From Haloactinopolyspora alba (GTDB lineage: Bacteria; Actinomycetota; Actinomycetes; Jiangellales; Jiangellaceae), in contig NZ_PYGE01000016.1 of the NCBI RefSeq assembly GCF_003014555.1, positions 62,001-126,000 on the forward strand: a stretch of DNA of 64,000 nt. The letters are read 5' to 3'. Within the stretch, counting starts at the first letter, position 1; each line of letters starts with the position of its first letter. The notes beneath the pieces are model-generated. The model saw only the letters and a list, made by a program, of their open reading frames with translations. It did no database searches and was not told the origin of the DNA. Shown one piece after another: positions 39,484 through 47,095 of the stretch. The translations under genes and the position numbers were made by a program.

Positions 39484-40517
39484 TATCTCCCCCTTGGGTT
39501 CGGTTGATCCGGTTGTTCCGGTGGGACGAGGGTTCCGCGGTCCGTGACCTCACACGGCAACAGCCGCTGGATGTCGGTGTCCTCGCCGCGGAGCAGCGCC
39601 GACAGGATGTCGACGGCCTGCGCGCCCATCTCGCGGCGCGGGATGCGGAAGCCGGTGAACTCACGGTCGGACCCGTCGGCCATCGGGTCTCCGAGCGCGA
39701 CGACGGACAGCTCGGCGGGCACGCGCATCCCGCGTGCCTCGGCCGTCTCGGCGAGCGCCGTGGCGGCCGCGTGCTCCTCGGCGAAGACCGCGGTGACACC
39801 GGTGTCCAGCAGGAAGTCGAGGATCTCGGCCGTCGGGCGCCGCCCGTCGTCGTGCCGGCGGCCACCGGCGGAGCTGAAGCCGCGCAGGCGGTCGACCGCG
39901 GACTCGGCGCCGCCGCCCGGCCCGACGTAGGCGAGCTCTCGGTGGCCCAGAGCGTGCGCGCGTTCGACGAGCTCCGCGGTCGCTTCGGCATAGCCGGCGC
40001 CGACATAGGGGACCGGTCCGTGCGCGTCGTCGCGGCGGCCGACCGCGATGTAGGGGTGGGCCTCGTCGTTGAGCCGGGCGAGCTCGTCGGCCGGGATCTC
40101 GCGGCCCAGTAGGATGCATCCGTCGGCCAGCCGCAGCCGGTTGTTCTCGTGGAAGATGCGCCGTCCCTGGCCCGTGGGTGCGCTGGTGAACAGCAGCAGG
40201 TCGCAGCCCAGCTGCTCCGAGCTCTCCTCGATGCCGACGAGGAACGGGTGGAAGAAGTCCGCGCTGGTGCTCGGGAACACGCGTTCGTAGGTGAAGACGC
40301 CGAAGATCTGGTTGTGCTGAGCGAGCAGCCGTCGTGCGACCGGGTCGGCGACGTAGCCGGTCTCGTTGATGACGCGCAGGACGCGGTCCCTGGTCTCCTG
40401 CGAGATGCGCACGCTCGGCAGGTGCCGGTCGTTCAGGACCATCGAGACGGTGGTCTGGCTGACCTGGGCGAGCCGCGCGATGTCGCGCTGGGTGAGGCGT
40501 CCGGAACGGGTCGGCAC
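39483..40517 (-). CDS. LacI family transcriptional regulator of the ManNAc-type operon
   Basis: A protein of 344 aa. I chose the GTG at 40517 because AAGGGAG lies eight bases upstream; a start at 40571 would add unrelated residues. The helix-turn-helix LTQRDIARLAQVSQTTVSMVLNDR is at residues 8-31 and is followed by the hinge. The sugar-binding core has IFGVFTYERVFPSTSADFF, GCDLLLFTSAP, AYVGPGGG and VVALGDPMADG. It heads the operon that it probably controls, ending in TAG joined to the GTG of the oxidoreductase. The DUF4127 gene at 41026 is divergent and may be under the same control. Confidence 0.88.
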   Translation of the reverse strand: MPTRSGRLTQRDIARLAQVSQTTVSMVLNDRHLPSVRISQETRDRVLRVINETGYVADPVARRLLAQHNQIFGVFTYERVFPSTSADFFHPFLVGIEESSEQLGCDLLLFTSAPTGQGRRIFHENNRLRLADGCILLGREIPADELARLNDEAHPYIAVGRRDDAHGPVPYVGAGYAEATAELVERAHALGHRELAYVGPGGGAESAVDRLRGFSSAGGRRHDDGRRPTAEILDFLLDTGVTAVFAEEHAAATALAETAEARGMRVPAELSVVALGDPMADGSDREFTGFRIPRREMGAQAVDILSALLRGEDTDIQRLLPCEVTDRGTLVPPEQPDQPNPRGR

Positions 40518-41025
40518 CTGCGGCTCCCTTCGATTGATAATGCGCAACTTCAGCGCGTGTACCGAGGACACTGCAGCGCCCGGAATGGCCGTGTCAAGAC
40601 GTGGAGCCGGTGATAATCCGAATTAGTACAGCGGCAACCCTTGACGCCGCTGTGCCGCGCCGTCGAAAGTCAACGCACCGAGGCCGACCCCCCGGAAGGT
40701 TCACGGCCCGAGGAACGAGTCACCACGGAGAGGAGATCGTCGTGATGCTCACGCCACGTCGAGACGGAGGAGGTCCGGCGTCGTGGCCGGTGCCGCCGCC
40801 GACGCCGTCGACGAGGCGACCTTCGAGTGCTCGAGCCTCTACCCGACGCTGTACGGCTGGTGGGACATCGTCGCGGACGTGTTCGCGCAGCAGCCGCGGG
40901 CCCGGGAGCCGCACACGAACCCGCGTGGCAGCGCATGCTGCGCAGCGACGGCTGACCACCGGTGCCGCCGTTTCCGGCGCCGTCCACGACCTCGTCCGAC
41001 CTGACGGAAAAGGTGATCCACGCTG
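40518..41025. other. Divergent control region with a decayed gene fragment
   Basis: These 508 bases lie between the LacI operon and the DUF4127 gene. Two copies of TGATAAT-N-CG, at about 40534 and 40611, are 77 bases apart; the second sits beside the palindrome TAATCCGAATTA (40614-40625). These are weak operator candidates. The rest contains the fragment described at 40743-40955. No intact gene is supported. Confidence 0.4.
40743..40955 (+). pseudogene. Possible frameshifted gene remnant
   Basis: A strong ribosome site (GGAGAGGAG) precedes an ATG at 40745, but that frame soon becomes Arg/Pro-rich. In the next frame a protein-like stretch appears (ATFECSSLYPTLYGWWDIVADVF, positions 40822-40890), and in the third frame a natural-looking end PAWQRMLRSDG stops at 40955. 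This order fits a gene C-terminus broken by two single-base shifts. I do not recognise the family. Chance cannot be excluded in high-GC DNA. Confidence 0.35.
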
Positions 41026-42744
41026 ATGTCCGTTCATCGTTCAACCGCGCTCGCCCGAATGCTGGCGCTGTCGACCGTCTCGGTGCTGGCCGCCGGAGCC
41101 GGCCTCGCGACACCCGCCGCCGCGTCGCCGGAGCCGGGCGGTTCCGCGCCCGGCCCGTCGGCGCCCGCGCCGGAGCACGGTTCCGAGCTGGCGATCGTCC
41201 CGCTGGACGACCGTCCGGCGAACACGTACTTCCCGGAGATGACCGCCGCGGCGGCCGATGTCGGCACCACGTTCCCGCCGGACGAGGCGATCGGGACGTT
41301 CACCACGCCGGGCGACGGCGCCGCCGTCGGCGACTGGCTGCTCGAGCAGGACGACGCGGACGGGTACGTGGTCTCGGTGAGCATGCTCGCCTACGGCGGG
41401 CTGATCGCCTCACGCACCGGCACGCTCTCCGAGGAGCAGGCGCGTGAGAACGTGGCCGCCCTGCGCGAACTGCGCGCCCAGAACCCCGGCACCCCGATCT
41501 ACGTCTACGACACCATCCAGCGCCTGGCCGTCACCTCGCTGGGTGAGGACGCGGTGGACCTCTACGACCTGATCCGGCGCTGGGCCATCCTGGTCGACCG
41601 GGTCGAGAACCTGGGCCAGGAGGAATACCGCGCGGAACTCGAGCAGGTCCGTTCGCAGATCCCGGACGACGTCCTCGAGGACTATCTCGCCGCCCGCGCC
41701 CGCAACCACGAGATCAACCGGCTGCTGGTCCGCTGGGCCGCCGAGGGCGTCATCGACCACCTGGTGCTGGCCCAGGACGACGCGGCGCCGTACGGGCTGC
41801 ACCGCGCCGAGCGCGAGCAGCTGGCGGACCTGGTCGAGCAGCTCGGCGCCGGCGACCGGGTGCAGATCTTCCCCGGTGCCGACGAGGTCGACGCGACGCT
41901 GATCAGCCGGTTCGTGCTGGAGCAGCGGGACGTGCGCCCGACGGTCAGTGTCGAGTACTCCGGGGTGGACGGCGCCGACTGGACCGCCCCGCTCGAGGAC
42001 ACCACGTTCGACGTGAACATCTCCCGGCACGTCCGGGCCGCCGGCGCGGTCCCGGTCGACGAGGGCGGCGACATCCGACTGATGGTGAACACGCCGTCGG
42101 CCGACGGCAGCGACCGCGGGGCCGACCTGGACGCGTTCGTCGACCGGATGGCGTCGTTGCAGGCCGCCGGCGAGGACGTCGTCGTGGTCGACGCGGTCGA
42201 GGTGAACCGCGCCGACGCGGCGCTGGTCGAGCGGATGGAGTCCGAGGTGTCGCTGAGCGGGCTGCTCGCCTACTCGGGCTGGAACACCGCCGGCAACTCG
42301 CTCGGCATCGCGACCGGGCACGGCTTCGCCCGGTGGGGCCTGCTGCAGCGGCCGGGCGATCGCAGCGTTCCCGCGCTGGCGGAGGCCGCCGGTGCGCACG
42401 TGTCGTACCTGCTGCACCGGTACGTGCTCGACGACCGCTGGAAGAACGTCGTCCAGCCCGACGCCTACGAGTTCGCCCGTGACCGCGGGTGGAACGTGTT
42501 CGGCCTGACCCCGGAGCAGACCGCGACCATGCAGGACCGGGTCCGCGACGCGCTCGTGCCGCTGACCGAGGCGTTCTACACCGAGCACTTCGCCGGGCGG
42601 ACGGTGACCGTCGGCCGGCGTGGTGAGCACACGTTCACCGGGGTGATCGACGGCCTGGACGCGGTGGACGTCGCGCTGCCGTGGCCGCGGCTGTTCGAGA
42701 CGGAGCTGGAGCCGGAGGTCGCGTTGAGCTGGCCCGCGCCCTGA
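41026..42744 (+). CDS. Exported DUF4127 family protein
   Basis: A protein of 572 aa with an N-terminal signal (LALSTVSVLAAGAGLATPAAA) and a Pro/Ser linker. The mature part begins with the family motif IVPLDDRPANTYFPEM. It continues with SVSMLAYGGLIASRT, NHEINRLLVRWAAEGVIDHLVLAQDDAAPYGLHRAE, FPGADEVDATLISR and YSGWNTAGNSLGIATGHG. DUF4127 (PF13552) has no established function; the conserved Asp, Arg, Asn and His suggest an enzyme. It is divergent from the ManNAc-type operon, and a second cytoplasmic relative lies at 56331 in the NagAB regulon. A role in amino-sugar or glycoside breakdown is inferred from that double association. Confidence 0.8.
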   Translation: MSVHRSTALARMLALSTVSVLAAGAGLATPAAASPEPGGSAPGPSAPAPEHGSELAIVPLDDRPANTYFPEMTAAAADVGTTFPPDEAIGTFTTPGDGAAVGDWLLEQDDADGYVVSVSMLAYGGLIASRTGTLSEEQARENVAALRELRAQNPGTPIYVYDTIQRLAVTSLGEDAVDLYDLIRRWAILVDRVENLGQEEYRAELEQVRSQIPDDVLEDYLAARARNHEINRLLVRWAAEGVIDHLVLAQDDAAPYGLHRAEREQLADLVEQLGAGDRVQIFPGADEVDATLISRFVLEQRDVRPTVSVEYSGVDGADWTAPLEDTTFDVNISRHVRAAGAVPVDEGGDIRLMVNTPSADGSDRGADLDAFVDRMASLQAAGEDVVVVDAVEVNRADAALVERMESEVSLSGLLAYSGWNTAGNSLGIATGHGFARWGLLQRPGDRSVPALAEAAGAHVSYLLHRYVLDDRWKNVVQPDAYEFARDRGWNVFGLTPEQTATMQDRVRDALVPLTEAFYTEHFAGRTVTVGRRGEHTFTGVIDGLDAVDVALPWPRLFETELEPEVALSWPAP

Positions 42745-42754
42745 CTCCTCATGA

Positions 42755-43339
42755 TCATGGGAGGACGATGCGCCGCACGCTGTCACGGAGCAGCGTGCGG
42801 CGCTGCTCGTGCAGGTCCGCCGGTTCCTCGGCGGTGGCGGCGTAGACGTTGCTGACCGGTGACCAGGCCATGGACATGGCGATCACCATGGCCATCAGGT
42901 CGAACGGGTCGCCGTCGCGGACGAGCCCCGCCGCCTGCGCGTCGGAGATGGCGCGCAGCTTCGCGTCGTCCATGCGCTCGGCGTCGTCGACGAGGTGCCC
43001 GGCCGGGCGCCGTTCCAGCCGGGCCCAGGTGGCCAGCCGGATCAGGTCCGGACGGCGCAGGTACTCGTCGTAGAGGCGCACCGCCCAGTCGGCGAGATCG
43101 GTGGCGTCGATCGGGACGACGTTCATGATCCGTTCCAGCGAGCCGAAGAAGATGGCGTCGAACAGCCCTTCCTTGCTGCCGAAGTAGCCGTAGAGCTGGG
43201 CCTTGTTGGTGCGAGCCTCGGCCACGATCCGCTCGACGCGCGCTCCGGCGATCCCGTACTCGGCGAACTCCCGGGTCGCCACGTCGAGAATGCGCTGCTT
43301 CGTCGCCTCGCCGCGTGAGGTCAGGGGCTTGTCCGCCAT
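42755..43339 (-). CDS. TetR family transcriptional regulator
   Basis: A protein of 194 aa. The helix-turn-helix REFAEYGIAGARVERIVAEARTNKAQLYGYFGSKEGLFDAI is canonical for TetR, including the YGYF recognition turn. The C-terminal part is a helical ligand and dimer domain with LIRLATWARLERRP, seen in TetR proteins near oxidoreductases. It is divergent from the alcohol dehydrogenase at 43436, and two related palindromes lie between them. Its stop codon falls in an ATGATCAT palindrome next to the DUF4127 stop. Autoregulation and control of the dehydrogenase are likely. Confidence 0.88.
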   Translation of the reverse strand: MADKPLTSRGEATKQRILDVATREFAEYGIAGARVERIVAEARTNKAQLYGYFGSKEGLFDAIFFGSLERIMNVVPIDATDLADWAVRLYDEYLRRPDLIRLATWARLERRPAGHLVDDAERMDDAKLRAISDAQAAGLVRDGDPFDLMAMVIAMSMAWSPVSNVYAATAEEPADLHEQRRTLLRDSVRRIVLP

Positions 43340-43350
43340 GGCTCGAGCCT

Positions 43351-43421
43351 AACAAACAGACCATTCGGTTTGCTGTTGCGGCGTGCGGGTGCCTAGTGTT
43401 GAACAGACCGAACAGTCTGTT
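43351..43421. promoter_or_regulatory. TetR operators and dehydrogenase promoter
   Basis: AACAGAC, six bases, GTCTGTT forms a perfect inverted repeat at 43402-43421. A related inverted copy at 43351-43377 reads ACCGAATGGTCTGTTTGT on the minus strand, against ACCGAACAGTCTGTTTAT on the plus strand. TTGCTG (43370-43375) and TAGTGT (43394-43399) with an 18-base spacer give a rightward promoter whose start falls inside the first operator. Each gene thus has one site near its start. Confidence 0.65.
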
Positions 43422-43435
43422 TATCTGGAGTGGAT

Positions 43436-44476
43436 ATGCGAGCGACGACAGGGTGGCAGGCGGACAGTGCCGGAGCCGGGCTGCGGCGGGCGACGCTCGA
43501 ACGCCGCGACCTGCGCCCCGACGACGTCGCGGTGCGAGTGGACTACTGCGGCGTCTGCCACAGCGACCTGCACGCCTTGCACACCCTGGCCGACGGTGCG
43601 CCGCCGTTGGTGCCGGGGCACGAGTTCACCGGTGTCGTGACCGAGGTCGGGAGTGCGGTCACCCGGTTCACCGCCGGCGACGCGGTCGCCGTCGGCAACA
43701 TCGTCGACTCCTGCGGCGTGTGCACCATGTGCCGCCAGGGTCAGGAGAACTTCTGCCGCGAGTTCCCGACCCTGACGTACGGAGGCGTCGACCGGCACGA
43801 CGGTTCCACGACCATGGGCGGGTACTCGCGCGAGTACATCGCCCGCGACCGGTTCGCCCACCCGCTTCCCGCGACGCTCGACCCCGCGGCCGCGGCGCCG
43901 CTGCTGTGTGCGGGCGTCACCGTGTGGGAGCCGTTGCGCTCGCTCGGCGTCGGTCCCGGCACGCGGGTGGCGGTGGCCGGGCTGGGCGGTCTCGGGCACC
44001 TCGCCGTCAAGATCGCCGTCGCCCTCGGCGCCGAGACCACGGTCGTCAGCCGATCGACGGACAAGGCCGACGACGCGCGTCGCCTCGGCGCTCACGGCCT
44101 GGTCGTGTCCACCGACGAACGGCAGATGGCCGACGCCCGGGACGGATTCGACGTCGTCGTCGACACCATCGCGGCCCCGCACGACCTCGGCCGCTACCTG
44201 GGGCTGGTCGCCCTGGACGGGACTCTCAGCCACCTCGGGCACCTCGGTCCGGTCACTGTGGAGACCATCGACCTGCTCATCGGGCGCAAGAGCCTCAGTT
44301 CCGGCGGCAGCGGCGGCCTCGCCTCGACTGCCGCGATGCTCGACTTCTGCGCCGAGCACGACATCACCGCCGACGTCGAGGTGCTGCCGTCAACGCGGGT
44401 GAACGAAGCACTCGACCGTCTCGAGCGCAACGACGTCCGCTACCGCTTCGTCCTGGACATGTCCGACCTGTCGTGA
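43436..44476 (+). CDS. Zinc-dependent alcohol dehydrogenase, CAD-like MDR family
   Basis: A protein of 346 aa starting at the ATG at 43436, with GGAG five bases upstream. The catalytic zinc ligands are Cys41 in CGVCHSD, His62 and Glu63 in GHEFTG, and the Cys in LLCAGVTVWEPL. The structural zinc is held by Cys93, 96, 99 and 107. The cofactor loop GLGGLGHLAVKIA is followed by SRSTDKADDA, which suggests NADP. The protein probably reduces aldehydes under control of the TetR repressor next to it. The substrate cannot be read from sequence. Confidence 0.88.
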   Translation: MRATTGWQADSAGAGLRRATLERRDLRPDDVAVRVDYCGVCHSDLHALHTLADGAPPLVPGHEFTGVVTEVGSAVTRFTAGDAVAVGNIVDSCGVCTMCRQGQENFCREFPTLTYGGVDRHDGSTTMGGYSREYIARDRFAHPLPATLDPAAAAPLLCAGVTVWEPLRSLGVGPGTRVAVAGLGGLGHLAVKIAVALGAETTVVSRSTDKADDARRLGAHGLVVSTDERQMADARDGFDVVVDTIAAPHDLGRYLGLVALDGTLSHLGHLGPVTVETIDLLIGRKSLSSGGSGGLASTAAMLDFCAEHDITADVEVLPSTRVNEALDRLERNDVRYRFVLDMSDLS

Positions 44477-44506
44477 CCACCTCGGCGGAACTCGCCGACC
44501 GGGAGT

Positions 44507-45028
44507 ATGTCTGACGCCACGGTGCCGGATGAGAGAATCGATCACCGTGCGCAAGACGTGCCGAGTTCGACGACCATGAGCAGCGGTACGCGGCCCGGTC
44601 GAGTGGCGACCCCATGGCACCTGTGGGTCGTCGCCGGATTCTTCTTGCTGTTGTACGCCATCGGCGCCTACGACTACGTGCAGGTGCTGCTGGAGAACGA
44701 CAGCTACTTCGATGCCCAGGGGTACGGGCCGGAGCAGGTCGAGTACTTCACCGACTACCCGCGGCTGCCGTTGTTCTTCTGGACCGCCAACGTGGCGAGC
44801 GGCCTGGCCGTCGTCGTGTTGCTGGTCCTGCGGTCACGGTGGGCGGTGCTCGCCGCCGCGACGGCGACCCAGGCACAGGTGTACCTGCAGATCATCACGT
44901 TCGGGTTCATGGACCGGTGGAACGTGCTGGGGGTGCGCCTGGCGGTCACCGACATCGTCGTCCTGCTGCTGACCGCCGCCGTGTGGCTGTATGGCCGCCG
45001 GATGCGGCGCGCGAACGTGCTCACCTGA
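44507..45028 (+). CDS. Four-helix integral membrane protein of unknown function
   Basis: A protein of 173 aa. After a polar leader, four hydrophobic segments follow at about residues 37-58, 88-110, 113-137 and 141-165 (for example WHLWVVAGFFLLLYAIGAYDYV). I do not recognise a family. The start at 44507 has GGGAG very close; a second ATG at 44576 (MSSGTRPGR) is a plausible alternative that keeps all four helices. It follows the dehydrogenase on the same strand by 30 bases and may be co-transcribed. Confidence 0.65.
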   Translation: MSDATVPDERIDHRAQDVPSSTTMSSGTRPGRVATPWHLWVVAGFFLLLYAIGAYDYVQVLLENDSYFDAQGYGPEQVEYFTDYPRLPLFFWTANVASGLAVVVLLVLRSRWAVLAAATATQAQVYLQIITFGFMDRWNVLGVRLAVTDIVVLLLTAAVWLYGRRMRRANVLT

Positions 45029-45053
45029 CGGCATTGACCGGTAGGGGACGGGC

Positions 45054-45527
45054 TCAGGGCTCGTCGCGGTCCGGGCGCGCCCGGGCGGCCAGCGTCGCGA
45101 GCGCGCGCAGGAAGGTGTCGCGCTCGTCGTCCGGCAGGTGAGCCAGCCAGTTCTCGTCCTCGCCGCGCTGGATGTCCCGCTTGGCGGCGTCGCGCAGCCG
45201 CTCGCCCGCGGCGGTGAGCCCCAGCAGGCGCGCGCGCCGGTCCTCCGGGTCCGGTTCGCGCTGGATCAGTCCGCGGTCCTGCAGGTCGTCCAGGGTGGCG
45301 ATGATCCGCGTCTTGTCCGCGCCGATGGCCTGGGCCAGCGCCGCCTGGGTGCGCAACGGGGTCCGGTCCAGCGTGCTGAGCACCGCGTAGGCCCACATGG
45401 ACAGCCCGTGCCGCTGCAGGATCGGCAGCTCGTCGTTCATGAGCGCCTTGCCGAGCGGGCCGATCATCGCCGCGAGGTCGGCGCGTTCGGTCGGTCGATG
45501 GCCGGCGCTGCCGTCTGTCACGTCCAC
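45054..45527 (-). CDS. MarR family transcriptional regulator
   Basis: A protein of about 157 aa from the GTG at 45527; the frame is open to a TTG at 45545. The winged helix is in the middle: RTQAALAQAIGADKTRIIATLDDLQDRGLIQREPDPEDRRARLLGLTAAG, with the DxRA wing motif of MarR. Flanking helices form the dimer domain. It is divergent from the TIGR03086 gene at 45574, and a palindrome in the gap covers that gene's start, so repression of both is expected. Confidence 0.88.
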   Translation of the reverse strand: MDVTDGSAGHRPTERADLAAMIGPLGKALMNDELPILQRHGLSMWAYAVLSTLDRTPLRTQAALAQAIGADKTRIIATLDDLQDRGLIQREPDPEDRRARLLGLTAAGERLRDAAKRDIQRGEDENWLAHLPDDERDTFLRALATLAARARPDRDEP

Positions 45528-45538
45528 GGATCCTATCG

Positions 45539-45579
45539 TTGACAATCAATAAGCAGATGCATACGGTAAGCATATGCAT
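45539..45579 (+). promoter_or_regulatory. Promoter and MarR-type palindrome, probable leaderless start
   Basis: TTGACA (45539-45544), 17 bases and TACGGT (45562-45567) predict a transcript start at about 45574, the ATG itself, so the mRNA would lack a leader. The inverted repeat ATGCATA, nine bases, TATGCAT (45557-45579) spans the -10 box and the start codon. A second short repeat, TTGA-CAA-TCAA (45539-45549), overlaps the -35 box. Confidence 0.6.
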
Positions 45580-46173
45580 AGCGACTTGAACGAACTGGTG
45601 AAGATGGACGAGCGCGTGGCCCGGCAGACCGCCGAGGTGGTGGACCAGGTGCGCGCGGGCGACCTCACGCGGTCGACGCCGTGCGCCGACTGGGACCTCG
45701 GTGAGCTGCTGGCGCACATGACGGCGCAGCACCACGGCTTCGCGGCGGCAGCCGCCGGGCGGGGCGAGGACCCGGTGGCCTGGCAGCACCCGCAGCTCGG
45801 CGACGATCCGGCGGCGACGTATCGCGCGTCCGTCGACGCGGTGGTGGCGGCGTTCGCGGTCGACGGCCTCGACGAGCAGCTGTTCGCGGTGCCCGACTTC
45901 GGGCCGGACGTGCGACTGCCGGCCGTGCAGGCCGTCAGCGCGCACCTCGTCGACTACATCGTGCACGGGTGGGACGTGGCCCGGAGCCTGGACGTGCCGT
46001 TCGAGCCGGACGCGGACGCCGTGCGCGCCGCGCTCGACGTCGCGGAACAGATCCCGGACGGGCCGGAGCGGCGTGAGCCGGGTTCTCCGTTCGCGCCCGC
46101 GGTGCCCGTGTCCGACGGCGCCGCGCCGCTGCGCCGTCTGCTGGCGCTGCTCGGGCGCGACCCCGACGCGTGA
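45574..46173 (+). CDS. TIGR03086 family metal-binding protein (mycothiol-type DinB-like)
   Basis: A protein of 199 aa. The DinB-like helical fold shows in STPCADWDLGELLAHMTAQHHGF and in VSAHLVDYIVHGWDVARSL. Together these supply the His triad (one in each AHM/AHL-type helix and HGWD) that binds a divalent metal in the mycothiol-dependent maleylpyruvate isomerase group. The length is normal. No ribosome site precedes the ATG, which agrees with a leaderless transcript. Regulation by the divergent MarR protein is likely. The substrate is not known. Confidence 0.82.
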   Translation: MHSDLNELVKMDERVARQTAEVVDQVRAGDLTRSTPCADWDLGELLAHMTAQHHGFAAAAAGRGEDPVAWQHPQLGDDPAATYRASVDAVVAAFAVDGLDEQLFAVPDFGPDVRLPAVQAVSAHLVDYIVHGWDVARSLDVPFEPDADAVRAALDVAEQIPDGPERREPGSPFAPAVPVSDGAAPLRRLLALLGRDPDA

Positions 46174-46219
46174 TCATCGGCACTTTCCTGTCATACAGGC
46201 CGGAAAGTGCCGATGATCA
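46171..46219. terminator. Terminator-like hairpin bordered by TGATCA
   Basis: Arms 46171-46188 and 46202-46219 pair perfectly over 18 bp around a 13-nt loop; the outer end is TGATCA and the inner part ATCGGCACTTTCC. It includes the stop codon of the TIGR03086 gene. Almost the same arms recur at 56274-56324. Confidence 0.75.
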
Positions 46220-46283
46220 TGGGGCAAGGCGAGGCTGACGCGGGGACTGTCGCTTTCGGTGCGGGCTGCGAGATGATGCCGCC

Positions 46284-46874
46284 ATGGGTGAATCGTCGGC
46301 CGCCGGGTCCCGCGAGCAGGTGGTGTTGCTGGACGAGGACGGCAACGCCGCCGGTGTGGCGGACAAGAGCACGACCCACCACGCGAACACGCCGTTGCAC
46401 CTGGCGTTCTCGTGCTACGTCTTCGACCGCGACGGACGGTTCCTGCTGACCCGACGCGCGTCGCACAAGCGGACCTGGCCCGGGATCTGGACCAACACCT
46501 GCTGCGGCCACCCGGCCCCGCAGGAGTCGATGGCCGACGCCGTGGCGCGTCGGCTGAAGTCCGAGCTCGGCCTCACCGCCACGGAGATCGAGCTGGTGCT
46601 ACCGAGGTTCCGGTACTCCGCGACGATGGCCGACGGGGTGCGGGAGAACGAGATGTGCCCGGTCTATCGAGCCGAGGTCGACGGGGCGCCGCAGCCGGAC
46701 CCGGACGAGGTGGACGGCACCACCTGGGTCCCGTGGCCGGAGTTCGCGGCGGCGCCGGGGGACGTGTCGCCGTGGTGCCGGTGGCAGGTCGAGCAGCTGA
46801 ACGCGCTCGGACCCGATCCGTGGCGGTGGCCGGTGGCGCCGGACGCGGAACTGCCGCCTGCCTGCCGACCCTGA
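46284..46874 (+). CDS. idi: Isopentenyl-diphosphate delta-isomerase, type 1
   Basis: A Nudix-fold protein of 196 aa that interconverts IPP and DMAPP for isoprenoid synthesis. The active-site Cys is Cys74 in WTNTCCGHP, and the acid pair is Glu122/Glu124 in ENEMCPVY. TRRASHKRTWPGIW supplies the diphosphate-binding Arg and Lys and Trp. HHANTPLHLAFSCYVF gives the metal-site His residues. The start ATG at 46284 lacks a strong ribosome site. It stands alone between two hairpins or repeats, with no isoprenoid genes beside it. Confidence 0.93.
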   Translation: MGESSAAGSREQVVLLDEDGNAAGVADKSTTHHANTPLHLAFSCYVFDRDGRFLLTRRASHKRTWPGIWTNTCCGHPAPQESMADAVARRLKSELGLTATEIELVLPRFRYSATMADGVRENEMCPVYRAEVDGAPQPDPDEVDGTTWVPWPEFAAAPGDVSPWCRWQVEQLNALGPDPWRWPVAPDAELPPACRP

Positions 46875-47047
46875 CCGGAAGGGCTCACGCCCGTTCGCGA
46901 CGTCCATGGGCCGGTATCTCGTGCCGTGCCCGACGAGTGTGTGCCGTCCGTGCTGCCGCCGCATCGTTGACGTGATGTCGGAAATGTTCGTTGAAAGGCC
47001 TTACGTGCCTGGCGTCGGACCTCTACGGTGAGGGTCGTCCCACAGAG

Positions 47048-47083
47048 CGTGACGTCCGTCACAGTTGGACGTCACGATGTGAC
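47048..47083. promoter_or_regulatory. Nested inverted repeats before the M28 peptidase
   Basis: CGTGACGTCC (47048-47057) and GGACGTCACG (47067-47076) are a perfect 10-bp inverted repeat. Two shorter ones, GTGAC/GTCAC and GTCAC-GAT-GTGAC, overlap it. It ends just before AAGGAGG (47084-47090). It may be an operator or a leader hairpin. Confidence 0.45.
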
Positions 47084-47095
47084 AAGGAGGGCCTC

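Noticed and set aside
39483-40571. LacI protein start at 40571
   Set aside because: The GTG at 40517 has AAGGGAG at good spacing and begins right before the helix-turn-helix.
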